From Brachybacterium vulturis (GTDB lineage Bacteria > Actinomycetota > Actinomycetes > Actinomycetales > Dermabacteraceae), in NCBI RefSeq assembly GCF_002407185.1, contig NZ_CP023563.1, positions 1,984,001 through 2,048,000 of the forward strand: DNA of 64,000 bases. Reading direction: 5' to 3'. The notes under the pieces are model-generated. The model was given only the letters and a program-made list of their open reading frames with translations, was not told the DNA's origin and searched no databases. Position 1 is the first letter of the stretch. Each line of letters begins with the position of its first letter. Positions 8,112-16,833 of the stretch are shown in pieces. A program made the position numbers and the translations under genes.

Positions 8112-9513
8112 GAGGGTGTTTCATTGACTGTGTAAGGGTCCGGTCTCTAATCGAGGTGTGACCTGCGGGCTCGCCTCTGAATAGGACCGATGACATGACC
8201 GATACCACTGATGCCCAGAACCCTCTTGCCGGGGTGCTGAGCGCCGACCAGGTCGACGCCCTCGTCAACGCTGCCGAGGACCTCGGAGAGGGCCGCCACG
8301 GGGTCGAGGAGCTGCTGTCCCGGATGACTCAGGCCGTGCTGGAGCGGGCTCTGGAGACCGAGATGAGCGACCACCTGGGCTACGAGGCCGGCGACCCCGC
8401 CGGTGCCGGCACGGGCAACTCCCGTAACGGCAAGACCACCAAGTCCGTCCATACCCTCCAGGGGCCGGTGGAGCTCACCGTCCCGCGGGACCGCAACGGC
8501 TCGTTCGAGCCGGTGATCGTGCCGAAGAGGACCCGCCGGTTGGGCAGGGTCGAGGACATGATCCTGTCGCTGTATGCCCGCGGGATGACCACCCGCGACA
8601 TCGGCTCCCACCTCGAGGAGATCTACGGCTCGAAGGTCTCCGCCGCGACGATCTCCAGAGTCACCGACGTGGTCGCTGACGAGGTGGCTCAGTGGCAGTC
8701 CCGCCCTTTGGAGACGGTGTATCCGATCGTCTATATCGACGCGATCTGGCTCAAGATCCGTGACGGCGGAGTCGTGACCAACAAGGCCTGCCACGTCGCG
8801 GTAGGCGTGGATCTGGAGGGTCGCAAGCAGGTCCTGGGCCTCTGGCTGGGGGTCACCGAGGGCGCGAAGTTCTGGGCCAACGTCCTGACCGAGATCCGGA
8901 ACCGGGGCACCAAGGACATTCTGATCCTGTGCTGTGACGGACTGACCGGGCTGCCGGCCGCGGTGAACAGCATCTACCCCGAGACCGTGGTCCAGACCTG
9001 CGTGGTTCACCTGCTGCGCTCGGCGATGAAGTACGCCTCCTACTCCGACCGCAAGACCATGGCCAAGGACATGAAGCCGATTTACACCGCGGCTACCGTG
9101 GCGGCCGCTGAGTTGGCGCTGGAGGCCTTCGCCGAGGGCTGGGGCAGCAAGGCGCCGGGGGCGGTGCTGGCGTGGCGGAACGCGTGGGAAGACTTCATCC
9201 CGTTCCTGGCGTTCACCCCCGAGATCCGGAAGGTCATCTACACGACGAACCAGATCGAGTCGATCAACTACCAGCTCCGGAAGATCACCAAGACGAGGGG
9301 CTCATTCCCCTCGGACGAGGCGGCGATCAAGCTGGTCTATCTGGGTATCCGGAACATCGAGACCCACCGTGGTGGAAAGCTCGGAACCGGCACCCAGGGA
9401 TGGCACCAAGCCCTCAACGCCTTCGCCGTCCAGTTCCCCAACCGACTTCCGCTCTGACCACCCGGCAGAGAGGCTGATCGACCGGCCCCTTACACAGAAG
9501 ATTTGACACCTCC
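8112..9513 (+). mobile_element. IS256-family insertion sequence, complete
   Basis: Left end GAGGGTGTTTCATTGACTGT and right end (read inward) GGAGGTGTCAAATCTTCTGT are imperfect inverted repeats that continue as GTAAGGGnCCGGTC. A perfect 8-bp target duplication CGGCAGGG lies at 8104-8111 and 9514-9521, the size expected of IS256. Length 1402 bp with one transposase gene. The intact duplication and gene indicate a recent insertion. Confidence 0.92.
8195..9457 (+). CDS. IS256-family (mutator type) transposase
   Basis: A 420-aa DDE transposase of the mutator family. The first catalytic Asp is in VYIDAIWLKIR, the second in LCCDGLTGLP, and the Glu in TTNQIESINYQLRK followed by TKTRGSFP, the canonical IS256 order. 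Full length with no disruption. It starts at ATG 8195, 83 nt inside the left end of the element; GAATAGGACC upstream is only a weak ribosome binding site. It cuts and pastes the element at its inverted repeats; probably still active. Confidence 0.93.
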   Translation: MTDTTDAQNPLAGVLSADQVDALVNAAEDLGEGRHGVEELLSRMTQAVLERALETEMSDHLGYEAGDPAGAGTGNSRNGKTTKSVHTLQGPVELTVPRDRNGSFEPVIVPKRTRRLGRVEDMILSLYARGMTTRDIGSHLEEIYGSKVSAATISRVTDVVADEVAQWQSRPLETVYPIVYIDAIWLKIRDGGVVTNKACHVAVGVDLEGRKQVLGLWLGVTEGAKFWANVLTEIRNRGTKDILILCCDGLTGLPAAVNSIYPETVVQTCVVHLLRSAMKYASYSDRKTMAKDMKPIYTAATVAAAELALEAFAEGWGSKAPGAVLAWRNAWEDFIPFLAFTPEIRKVIYTTNQIESINYQLRKITKTRGSFPSDEAAIKLVYLGIRNIETHRGGKLGTGTQGWHQALNAFAVQFPNRLPL

Positions 9514-9521
9514 CGGCAGGG

Positions 9522-10950
9522 CATCAGCCGCTCTGTGTTCTACAAGATCCGCCGCCTGGCGCTCGAGCACGGCCCGGTGGGCGCGACGGAACCTGGCTCT
9601 CGACGACCCCACGGCAGCCCAGGCCGCACCGATCCACGCAGGATCGAGCATGCGCTGGCAGTCCGGGAATGGCTCGTCGAGCAAGGGTGGGACGCCGGAC
9701 CCTTGTCTGTGATCGCGAGGATGCGGCGCCAGAGCCTGAACCCGCCTTCTCGTGCCACTCTCGCAAGAGCCTTCGCCGCGGCGGGAGTGTCCGCCCCGGA
9801 ACCTCGTAAGCGACCTCGCGCAGCCAACCGGCGGTTTGTCTACCCCGCCCCGAACTGTTGCTGGCAGATCGATGCGTTTGCCTGGTCGCTCGCGGACGGG
9901 TCCCCGGTCGTGATCCACCAGGTCATCGATGACAACACGCGGATGGCTCTGGCGACCCTGGCGGCCCTGGGGGAAACCGCGAAGGCCGCGATCCGGGTCG
10001 TCTCGGTCGCGATCCGACGATGGGGCGTCCCGCAGCGGCTGCTGTCGGACAACGGAGTGGCGTTCAACCCCACTCGTCGAGGATTCTCCGGCAAGCTCGT
10101 CGACTACCTGATCGATCTGGGAGTCAAGCCCATCACCGGGAAGCCCGAGCGCCCCTCCACACAGGGCAAGAACGAGCGGTTCCATCAGACCCTGCAGAAG
10201 TGGCTGAACGCGCGCCCGCCCGCCTCGACCCTCGCTGAGCTGCAGGACCTGGTCGACGAGTTCGACGTCTACTACAACCACGAACGTGAACATCAAGCCC
10301 TGGACGGCCAGACCCCGGCCGAAGCGTGGGAGAGCACCACCCCGGCCCCTCCGCCGATACCGGAGCCGCGTTTGCCACAAGTTCCACCCTCGGCACGGCT
10401 GGCGGCGAACAGTCCCGAAGGCGTGCCGCTACCCGCGAGCAGGACCCCTCTCGCGCTCCACACCAGCGAGGGCGAAGCCGACCTGACGGTGAAAAAGAAC
10501 GGGCAGATCAAAGCCCTCAGCTGCATGTTCTACATCGCCACGCCCCGGGCAGGACAGGCCGTCCACGTCCTGTGGAACGAGACCACCGTCGAGATCTTCG
10601 ATCTCGAGGGCGAGTACATCGTCAGCTATCCCCGTCCGGCAACCACGGGAATGTACTACGGGCCCCGCACCCCCGGCGGCACGCGCATGAAGACAGCCGG
10701 GAACAATCCTTCGGCCGGCATCACCGGGACCGCAGTACGCCGTGTCTCCAAGGGCGGTTACGTCGGCGTCCTGGCGAGCAAGTTCTACGCCGGCTACAAG
10801 CGCAAAGGCGAGCAGATCACCGTCACCTGGGACGCCGAGACCGTGACCCTCACCGACGCGAACGAGACCGCCATCGCCCAGTACCCAAAACCCGAGCATC
10901 GCCATGGCTGGCACGGCCCCCACCAGGCAGCTCCGTCCACGAAGTCCTGA
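9522..10950 (+). pseudogene. IS481-type transposase, catalytic part after the IS256 insertion
   Basis: Continuation of the frame begun at 8011. The rve/DDE core is complete: WQIDAFAW (Asp), LLSDNGVAF (Asp) and QGKNERFHQTLQKWL (Glu), then YYNHEREHQALDG, typical of IS481. A C-terminal extension of about 200 residues (from about 10330) carries two beta-rich repeats (VEIFDLEGEYIVSYPRP and VTLTDANETAIAQYPKP). A GTG at 9535 could start a shortened product that lacks the N-terminal DNA-binding helices, so it is unlikely to work alone. Confidence 0.8.
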
Positions 10951-11047
10951 GACACCGAACAGTCCACGATGTCCTGAGACATAACTGTCCACGATCTCCC
11001 GAGACATCACAGGGACCACCGCACTACACCACTGTGCGGGACTCAAC

Positions 11048-11415
11048 TTAAATCCGCACGCTACGCCCGCCCCGGGACGTCACGATCAGCATCGCCCGGT
11101 CCACCGCGCCGCGGGAGGGGCCGGCCAAGCCTTCCTGGCGGCGGAGTGGGGCAACCGGCTTCCGTCGCCCGTACAGGCCCTCTGGCGTCATCTGGACCGC
11201 TCCGGTGACCTGGTTGACGGTCCAGGCGAGGTAGCGGATCTTGTCCTCGACCAGGGCGTCTGTGACGGTACGCTCAGCGATGCGTGCTGGTCTCTTCCAG
11301 GCTCGGGAGGCTAGTGCAGCGATCTCGAGGCCCTGCTGGCGCAGGACGCGGAGGATCGGCTCGACTGCAAAACCCTCGATGCGCATCTCGTCGATGAACG
11401 CGAGGATCAGCGGTT
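11048..11415 (-). pseudogene. IS3-family orfB, 5' part only
   Basis: The frame reads QPLILAFIDEMRIEGFAVEP and continues to GAVDRAM, the N-terminal third of an IS3 OrfB, then diverges into unrelated residues and a stop at 11048. The rve catalytic domain is missing. It overlaps the end of orfA in the -1 frame, as expected for programmed frameshifting in IS3 elements. Truncated at about 11085 by the sequence that also received the IS481 insertion. Confidence 0.7.
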
Positions 11416-11718
11416 GCGGGGGTCGAGGTCCCCCGCGAAGAAGATTGAGGCCCGACGGAGGATCTCGTTGTCCACCCGTAGCCGTTTGACCTCGCTCTTG
11501 AGTCGCTTGACCTCGGCAGACTCTTCACTGCTGACGCCGGGGCGGGATCCTTCGACGACCTCGGCTTGCGCCAGCCAACTCCGCACGGACTCGCGCGAGA
11601 CGCCCTCTTGACGGGCGACCGTGGCCGTTGCCGCGGTCACGGTGGGGTACTCCTGCTGGTGTTCGCGCACGAGCCGCACGCACCTCGCGCGCAGCTGGGG
11701 ATCGATCTTCTTCGACAT
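11407..11718 (-). CDS. IS3-family transposase OrfA
   Basis: A 103-aa protein with an N-terminal HTH_Tnp_1-like domain (RARCVRLVREHQ, QEGVSRESVRSW) and a C-terminal leucine-zipper-like coiled coil (AEVKRLKSEVKRLRVDNEIL), ending FAGDLDPRNR. This is the full length of IS3 OrfA. The start MSKKIDPQ at 11718 follows GAGAGG. The partner orfB is truncated, so the element cannot move by itself. Confidence 0.85.
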   Translation of the reverse strand: MSKKIDPQLRARCVRLVREHQQEYPTVTAATATVARQEGVSRESVRSWLAQAEVVEGSRPGVSSEESAEVKRLKSEVKRLRVDNEILRRASIFFAGDLDPRNR

Positions 11719-11758
11719 GCTGTCCATCCTCTCGGACTTAGACAGAAGCGGCATCAAA

Positions 11759-11827
11759 CCCGGGATGCTTCAGATCGACCTGGCCGCCTATGAGCAGGCC
11801 GCGAAGAACAGGAACGCCCTGACATGA
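11759..11827 (+). pseudogene. istA': IS21 IstA, last ~20 residues
   Basis: The frame ends MLQIDLAAYEQAAKNRNALT, resembling the end of IstA transposases, and its TGA overlaps the ATG of the istB remnant (ATGA at 11824-11827), the usual istA-istB arrangement. Everything upstream has been replaced by the IS3 element. Confidence 0.5.
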
Positions 11828-12290
11828 CCGCCACCTCACCCGCCCCGAATCCTCCACCAGGCTCAGGACGAGGGTTGGACCCTCACCCACGCCCTGGAGC
11901 AGCTGATGGCGATCGAGGTGAGCGCCGCCGAGGAGCGTCGCCTCGGGGCCGGTTCCGGTTTGCGAGCCCGCCCACCGGTGCCTCGCTGGAGAACTTCGAC
12001 CACGACGCCGCCTCCGGCCTCGACCCCAACCTCCTCGCCGAGCTCGGGGCCTGCCGGTTCCTGGAGAACACGACGAACGTGCTGCTCATCGGCCCGCCCG
12101 GAGTAGGCAGGACCCATATCGCCACCGGCCTCGGCCACGCCGCCGTGAATGTTGGCTACCGGGTTTACTTCACCTTCGCGGCTGACCTCGCCGCGATCGA
12201 GGGAAAGTGGTCTGCGAAGATGCGGTTCTTCGCCGGCCCGACCCCGCTGATCATCGACGAGCTCGGCTACCTCCTGGGGAAGTTCACCGA
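11824..12290 (+). pseudogene. istB': IS21-type IstB helper ATPase, frameshifted, internally deleted and truncated
   Basis: The N-terminal IstB residues (LTHALEQLMAIEVSAAEERR) are in a different frame from the body (SLENFDHDAASGLDP), so there is a frameshift near 11945. Walker A reads GPPGVGRTH and Walker B LIIDELGYL. A few residues are missing before EGKWSAKMRFF compared with usual IstB, and homology stops after the Walker B region near 12280. It belongs to a different IS21 subgroup from the fragment at 5530. Confidence 0.75.
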
Positions 12291-12365
12291 GCAACACTGG
12301 GGAAAAACAGTCGCGTCAGGGGAATCGCCGACGAAACTCCGCACCTTCCCGTCGATCGGGGCACT

Positions 12366-12560
12366 GTGAACCAGGCGCGCGCCCGCATCATCGATGCGAG
12401 GCAGCGGCAGGCGGAGGATGACCTGGCCCGGATGCTCGAGCACGAGTCTGAGGGGTGGCTGCGTGAAGACGAGCACGAATCGGACGACGTCCACGCCTCC
12501 ACCCGCAACGCGCGCGACCCCGACCGCAACCGTGGTCGCCGCCGGAGCCGCGCACCATGA
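12366..12560 (+). CDS. Short hypothetical ORF, possibly a fragment
   Basis: GTG at 12366 would give 64 residues, a charged helical sequence (ARQRQAEDDLARMLEHESEG) ending in an Arg-rich tail. I do not recognise it. No clear ribosome binding site, and it follows directly on IS21 debris, so it may be the tail of a destroyed gene rather than a real one. It ends 11 nt before the convergent GH85 stop. Confidence 0.25.
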   Translation: MNQARARIIDARQRQAEDDLARMLEHESEGWLREDEHESDDVHASTRNARDPDRNRGRRRSRAP

Positions 12561-12571
12561 GCCGCGGCCCC

Positions 12572-14677
12572 TCAGGCGGCGGTCGAGGCGGCCTCGGAAC
12601 GGCTGCCGTCGGCGGAGGTCGCCATGAGCTGGATGCTCCCGCCGGCCGGTACCGCGTGCACGTACAGCCGGTCGCGCCGGGTGCGTCCGAGCCAGGTCCG
12701 CTGCTCGCCATCGACGTGGATGAGGTCCCAGAACTCTGCGGCGTCTTGCTGCTCCCAGCCGAACTGCACGGCCCGGGTGTCGCCGTCCGAGGATGCCACC
12801 TCACCGCTGAATCCGGTCGGTGCCGCCGGCACGGTGATCTCGGAATTCTTGACCAGCAGGGCCTCGCCGAGGTTCAGCGACAACGCCGCCTCGGAGGAGA
12901 GCTTCAGACTCACGCGCGTGACCGTGCGCCGAGTCGCTCGGGGCAGGATCGGTCCTCGGTGCAGCACCCAGCCGCCTTCATCAGGTGCGCCGGGGTGCAG
13001 GGCGACCTGCGAGCGGGAGCCGTCGTCGTGGGTGAGCACTACGGCAGCCTTCACAGCCCCTGGCGAGCGGATCCTGGCGGAGGCGAAGGAGCCCGGCCGC
13101 AGCGACAGCGCTGTCTTGAACAGATGCAGCTCGACCTCGGTCGCGTCCGAGTCGATGCCCAGCGAGGTGGCGTCCTCCCAGGCAATCGTCTCGTCGAGGA
13201 ACACCTCGCCCACGGGCAGCTCCGGCTCGGTCCAGTACTGCCAGGTCGGGTTCACCTGGCCGATGCCCGCGTTGTTCCACGGCCGGGTCGAGACCACGCG
13301 GCCGTCGAGGCGGAAGTGGCTGCCAACGCCGATGCCGAAGGTTGTGCGGATCGGCAGCGCATCCAGCGTGGATTTCTCGATGATCATGTGGGCGACGCCG
13401 TCGTAGCGCTCGGGGTTGAGCACATCGGTACGGCCGTCGGGCGTCGGGTCGATGACCCGGCCGCTGGTGGCCGGGCTGCCCGAGGGGCCGGAGAAGAACT
13501 GCTGCTCGAGAGTGCGGAATCTCCGCCGGCCCTCGACGGTGAGCGTGTCCTCCCCCGCCCGGGACCAGTAGGACTGCGAGACGAAATTTGCCATGCTCAG
13601 CGGGGGCTCGGCGCCGGGATGGGCGAGGTCGCCGAACACCTCGCGGGGATCGAAGCCGCCCTTCTGGTGCTCGACCCCGGCGAAGCCCACCTGCAGCGGG
13701 TCGAACCCGGCCGCGCGCACGGCCTCCGCACTGCCGGACAGGCCCGGGTCGGCCTTCGGCCAGTCGTAATTGATGAAGATCGAATCGGCCAGGCGATCCT
13801 TCGGGGTGCCCAGCCATGGCAGGTTCTTCTCGTTGAGGCAGTTCTGGTAGTCCAGCTCGCCGTCGGGCAGCACCGCGTCGTAATAGCACAGGTAGTGGTC
13901 GGGATCCTCGGCGCGCAGGTAGCGGAACATCTCGGCGAGCTGTTCGGCGTCTTGGGCGGTGATGGCCGCCTCCTGGTTGATGAAGAAGCCGTCGAAGCCG
14001 AAGTAGCGGCGCATCGCGATCATCGCGTCGGCCACCGGGAACGAGCCGTCCTCCCGCTGCTGGACGTAGGCGCCGAACTCGCCCTCGCGCGGCCAGAACC
14101 AGCCCCCGATCGCTCTTGCGCCATGCAGGTGCGCCATCTCCACGAACCCAGGGTTGGGCAGGTCGATCAGACCGTAGGGGCCGTCCTCGTAGGTGCTGTC
14201 TTCGACCATCTGGCCGTGCCAGCTGCCCCACACGTCGTAGTACGGCCAGAACCGCTGCGTCCACGCGTAGCCCTCAGCACCGTCGATCTGCGCGCGTGGC
14301 TGGTAGGAGGAGCCCTCGTAGTCGATCTCGAGCGCCATGTACTGCGTACCCGCGCTGAGGTCAGGGTGGGCCTGGGTGTCCGGATCGTGGGGGATGCGCT
14401 CGCGCAGCGGCACGGCGCTGCGGAAGTTCTGGGCGTACTGGATGGTCTCGGGGGTCCAGTCGGCGAGGTCGTCGATCAAGAAGCCGCGGCTGAGCGGGCC
14501 CGCGGGAAACCCGGGCTCCGCCTGCGTCATCGCGGGGGCGACGAAGGGCTCGGTGGTGCCGAGAACCGAGCCGGTCTCGGCGCGGGCGGGGGAGGAGGAG
14601 CTGTGGGCACCGAGGGCGGCGGCGCCGGCTCCGACGGCACCGACGCGGAGCAGGGTGCGGCGGGATAGAGACGTCAT
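12572..14677 (-). CDS. Glycoside hydrolase family 85 endo-beta-N-acetylglucosaminidase, Tat-exported
   Basis: A 701-aa secreted enzyme. A Tat signal is present (SRRTLLRVG, then an Ala-rich core and ARA cleavage region at about residues 30-35). The GH85 barrel includes ARAIGGWFWPREGEF and the catalytic block FDGFFINQE with Asn234 and Glu236, the Asn-x-Glu pair used for substrate-assisted cleavage between the two core GlcNAc residues of N-glycans. C-terminal beta-sandwich domains (about 480-700) probably bind carbohydrate. Start 14677 is chosen because AAGAGGA sits 5 nt upstream; an ATG 15 nt earlier lacks a site. The paired GH20 gene and shared promoter motif support a role in trimming glycoprotein glycans. 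Confidence 0.88.
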   Translation of the reverse strand: MTSLSRRTLLRVGAVGAGAAALGAHSSSSPARAETGSVLGTTEPFVAPAMTQAEPGFPAGPLSRGFLIDDLADWTPETIQYAQNFRSAVPLRERIPHDPDTQAHPDLSAGTQYMALEIDYEGSSYQPRAQIDGAEGYAWTQRFWPYYDVWGSWHGQMVEDSTYEDGPYGLIDLPNPGFVEMAHLHGARAIGGWFWPREGEFGAYVQQREDGSFPVADAMIAMRRYFGFDGFFINQEAAITAQDAEQLAEMFRYLRAEDPDHYLCYYDAVLPDGELDYQNCLNEKNLPWLGTPKDRLADSIFINYDWPKADPGLSGSAEAVRAAGFDPLQVGFAGVEHQKGGFDPREVFGDLAHPGAEPPLSMANFVSQSYWSRAGEDTLTVEGRRRFRTLEQQFFSGPSGSPATSGRVIDPTPDGRTDVLNPERYDGVAHMIIEKSTLDALPIRTTFGIGVGSHFRLDGRVVSTRPWNNAGIGQVNPTWQYWTEPELPVGEVFLDETIAWEDATSLGIDSDATEVELHLFKTALSLRPGSFASARIRSPGAVKAAVVLTHDDGSRSQVALHPGAPDEGGWVLHRGPILPRATRRTVTRVSLKLSSEAALSLNLGEALLVKNSEITVPAAPTGFSGEVASSDGDTRAVQFGWEQQDAAEFWDLIHVDGEQRTWLGRTRRDRLYVHAVPAGGSIQLMATSADGSRSEAASTAA

Positions 14678-14707
14678 GGTGATCCTCTTCATCGAGCGGT
14701 CAGCGTC

Positions 14708-14731
14708 AACCGATTTACTTAACCGATTTAC
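14708..14731 (-). promoter_or_regulatory. Two direct operator-like repeats upstream of GH85
   Basis: AACCGATTTAC occurs at 14708-14718 and 14721-14731 (13-bp period), 30-55 nt upstream of the GH85 start. The second copy extends to TTAACCGATTTAC, matching the motif before GH20 except for one base. Likely a LacI-type regulator binding region or overlapping promoter. Confidence 0.45.
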
Positions 14732-14923
14732 CCACCGTAATTGTCCGATGCCGGTCTGGCAAGACGAGATGCTCCGTCAGTGGGGACCGGTCCTACCGAG
14801 GTGGTCGCGACATCGGCGAAGCGTTCGGGTCGGCCCGCCGACGGCGAGGCCCAGAGCCGTGGAGCGACACGCGCCCGGCGGTCGGACGCCCGGGCGCCCC
14901 GGCGCGGGGCGCGCAGGAGGAGA

Positions 14924-15019
14924 TCAGCTGGCGTACGGTTCGTCGCGGTACTGAATCTGGAGACGGAACAACTCGGCCTCGAGCTGGGCCCGGATCGCCG
15001 CATGCTCGGGCGAGCGTCC
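14924..15019 (-). pseudogene. Possible sulfatase C-terminal tail
   Basis: The minus-strand frame from about 15019 to the TGA at 14924-14926 reads SPEHAAIRAQLEAELFRLQI, then QYRDEPYAS. This Leu-rich helix plus short end resembles the last residues of actinobacterial arylsulfatases. Upstream it is closed by a stop, so nothing else of the gene remains. The match is short and from memory; it could be another family. A sulfatase would fit the glycan-degrading island. Confidence 0.35.
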
Positions 15020-15425
15020 TCAGCGGCGAGCAACCATTTCCTCATCATGTCGCCATTGATCGCGACCGCGCCCCAGTCTCCGCCGCGGGTCGTTCCGCGA
15101 GCTTGACCCAGCTCGGTGGCCGGACTGATATGTAGGTGTTTCTGTCAAGGGGGCGGAGTGAAGCGGGGGCATCCACTGGCCGGTGGGTGCCCCCGCTTCG
15201 GCGTTCGCGGGGTGCTTCTCGGGTGCCGCGTGTCTGGTCGACGCGTGGTCAGTCTGATATGCGCGGGTCGGGTGCCGCATGACGCTGTTTTCGGTGGGAG
15301 GGGCGGAGCTTGTCTGAGCTCGAGCGTGGCCCTGTTGCCGGGGCTGCTCACAGTCCAAGCGCTGGTCTCCTCCTCACGCTGCGTCCCGAGAGGCTCTGGA
15401 TCGCCCGTGAACGCGGTCTATAGGG
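15020..15425. other. Non-coding stretch between sulfatase-like remnant and IS110 transposase
   Basis: About 400 bases with no credible gene. It contains the hairpin described at 15160-15199 and presumably the downstream end of the IS110 element, whose exact border I cannot place. Confidence 0.4.
15160..15199. terminator. Perfect 12-bp-stem hairpin
   Basis: GAAGCGGGGGCA (15160-15171) pairs perfectly with TGCCCCCGCTTC (15188-15199), and the 16-nt interior contains a further CCAC/GTGG stem. No T-run. It could terminate transcription in either direction or be a structural element of the IS110 end. Confidence 0.45.
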
Positions 15426-16532
15426 TTATTCCTCCATGGTGGCCAGGGACCAGCACCAGCCGGCCAGTTCGCGGGCGATCGCGGTATTCGCGATGGCGTG
15501 GCGTTTGCGGCGCGCTTCCAGCACCATCCAGCGGTGATGGAGACGTCGGTTCCCGCGGTCGGCGCGTTCGGCGATCACGGCCGGGACCTTCGCCCAGTCC
15601 TGTCGCAGGGTCTTGCCGGGGTAGTAGCCGGGTTTGTGGTGCCAGGCCGACTCGATCAGGAACCGGCGGGCGTGGGAGTTGCCGGTCTTGGTGATCCCGC
15701 CCAGAGACCTCGTCTGTCCAGAGGAGTGCTCGGAGGGGACCAGTCCGAGGTAGGCCGCGATCGTCGAGCCGGTGAACCGGTCCCAGTCCCCGATCTCCAC
15801 CGCCAGACCGAACGCGGTCAGAGTGGAGATCCCTCGCAGGCAGGCCAGGCGGTGGGTGATCTCGGTGAATTCGCTGTCCTCGGCCAGGTTCAAGATCGTT
15901 ACATCAAGGCGATCGCGGCGGGCGAGAGTGTGGGTGACGGCGTCGTAGGCGTCATCGAACGCGGCCACGGTCCCGGAACCATATTCGGCCAAGTGGTCAC
16001 GGCGGATGGCCCGCAGCCAGGCGTCATGCTCCCGGCCCCAGGTCGTCTTGCCGGGGAAGACGTGACCGCGGCGCAGCACCAGCTTCCCGAGCCGGTGCCG
16101 GGCACTCATCAAGTCGCGGCGGGCATCGTCCCGGGAACGGACCAGATCTCGGGCGGACTCCTCCGCGAGCGTGGGGACCCGCACCGCGACGATGTCATCG
16201 TTGCGCGCCAGACGGGCCAGCAGCATCGCATCGCGCCGATCGGTCTTGACTCGCTCACCCGTTGGTCGCAACAGCTTCGACGGGGCCGCGACCTGGACGG
16301 AATGTCCAGCATCGAGCAGGAACCGGGCAAGCGTGAAGCCGGTGGGGCCGGCCTCGTAGGTGATCCGCAAGGGACCGTGGCCACGGGCGAGGTCCTCGAC
16401 GAACTCGCTGATAGCGACCAGATCATTCGGCAGGGACTTCTCGATCACCTCGCCGGTGGAGCAGTCGATCGCAGCGGCATTGACGCTACGGGCATGGACA
16501 TCCAATCCCAGGCTTGTAGTCTCGGTGAACAC
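15426..16532 (-). CDS. IS110-family (DEDD) transposase
   Basis: A 368-aa protein starting at GTG 16532. The N-terminal RuvC-like DEDD domain shows LGLDVHARS (Asp), TYEAGPTG (Glu) and KTDRRDAMLLARL (Asp pair). The C-terminal transposase_20 domain has LRGISTLTAFGLAVEIGD, followed by the nucleophile Ser region (SEHSSGQTRSLGGITKTGN). Full length and unbroken, so possibly active. IS110 elements have no long inverted repeats and choose targets with a bridge RNA encoded in the non-coding end; a conspicuous inverted repeat lies just upstream of the start. Confidence 0.9.
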   Translation of the reverse strand: MFTETTSLGLDVHARSVNAAAIDCSTGEVIEKSLPNDLVAISEFVEDLARGHGPLRITYEAGPTGFTLARFLLDAGHSVQVAAPSKLLRPTGERVKTDRRDAMLLARLARNDDIVAVRVPTLAEESARDLVRSRDDARRDLMSARHRLGKLVLRRGHVFPGKTTWGREHDAWLRAIRRDHLAEYGSGTVAAFDDAYDAVTHTLARRDRLDVTILNLAEDSEFTEITHRLACLRGISTLTAFGLAVEIGDWDRFTGSTIAAYLGLVPSEHSSGQTRSLGGITKTGNSHARRFLIESAWHHKPGYYPGKTLRQDWAKVPAVIAERADRGNRRLHHRWMVLEARRKRHAIANTAIARELAGWCWSLATMEE

Positions 16533-16533
16533 C

Positions 16534-16608
16534 AGGGCCTCCTATGAATGTGTGCACCCCGGCCGCCCATCGACCAGGGTGATCCACGAGTCTTCATAGC
16601 GAGGCCCT
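16534..16608 (-). repeat. Inverted repeat upstream of the IS110 transposase, candidate bridge-RNA element
   Basis: AGGGCCTCCTATGAA (16534-16548) and TTCATAGCGAGGCCCT (16593-16608) pair over 15 bp with one bulged base. The hairpin abuts the transposase GTG start. In IS110-group elements the bridge RNA comes from the non-coding region upstream of the gene, so this structure is a candidate part of it. Confidence 0.45.
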
Positions 16609-16833
16609 GGGCCACAAGACCCAGCCGGTAACCCCGCCACCCTCATAGCGTCTGAGCGGCGCTGCTCCATCGCCCACTCCCACAGCCTTCCGTGGTCGGA
16701 CTGACGGAGGAGAAGATCTGCGTACGGTGCCCGGCTTCTCATGAGAACTGACCTTAGTCGCGTCCTCGCGACTCGGCATCAGGTTTATACGTCATCTCTC
16801 GCCTAAAGCTCTCTTGGCGAGTAGGATTCCTGT

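Larger units (their letters stand above)
7911..11011 (+). mobile_element. IS481-type insertion sequence, itself interrupted by an IS256-family element
   Basis: Ends are inverted repeats: TGTGAAGTCTCAGGACTTCG at the left and TGTGATGTCTCGGGAGATCG read inward from the right, followed inside by further copies of the unit TGTCTCnGGACATCGTGGACAG at both ends. A perfect 15-bp direct repeat, GGGACCACCGCACTA, flanks it (7896-7910 and 11012-11026), within the 4-15 bp target duplications known for IS481. Subtracting the 1402-bp IS256 insert plus one 8-bp duplication leaves about 1.7 kb, a normal IS size for a transposase with a C-terminal extension. Confidence 0.8.

Noticed and set aside
12557-14668. 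About 700-codon open frame opposite GH85
   Set aside because: Same shadow effect. GH85 has a signal peptide, ribosome binding site and catalytic motif on the minus strand; the plus frame has none.
15498-16547. 349-codon plus-strand frame opposite the IS110 transposase
   Set aside because: The minus frame has all DEDD and Ser motifs; the plus frame is composition-driven.
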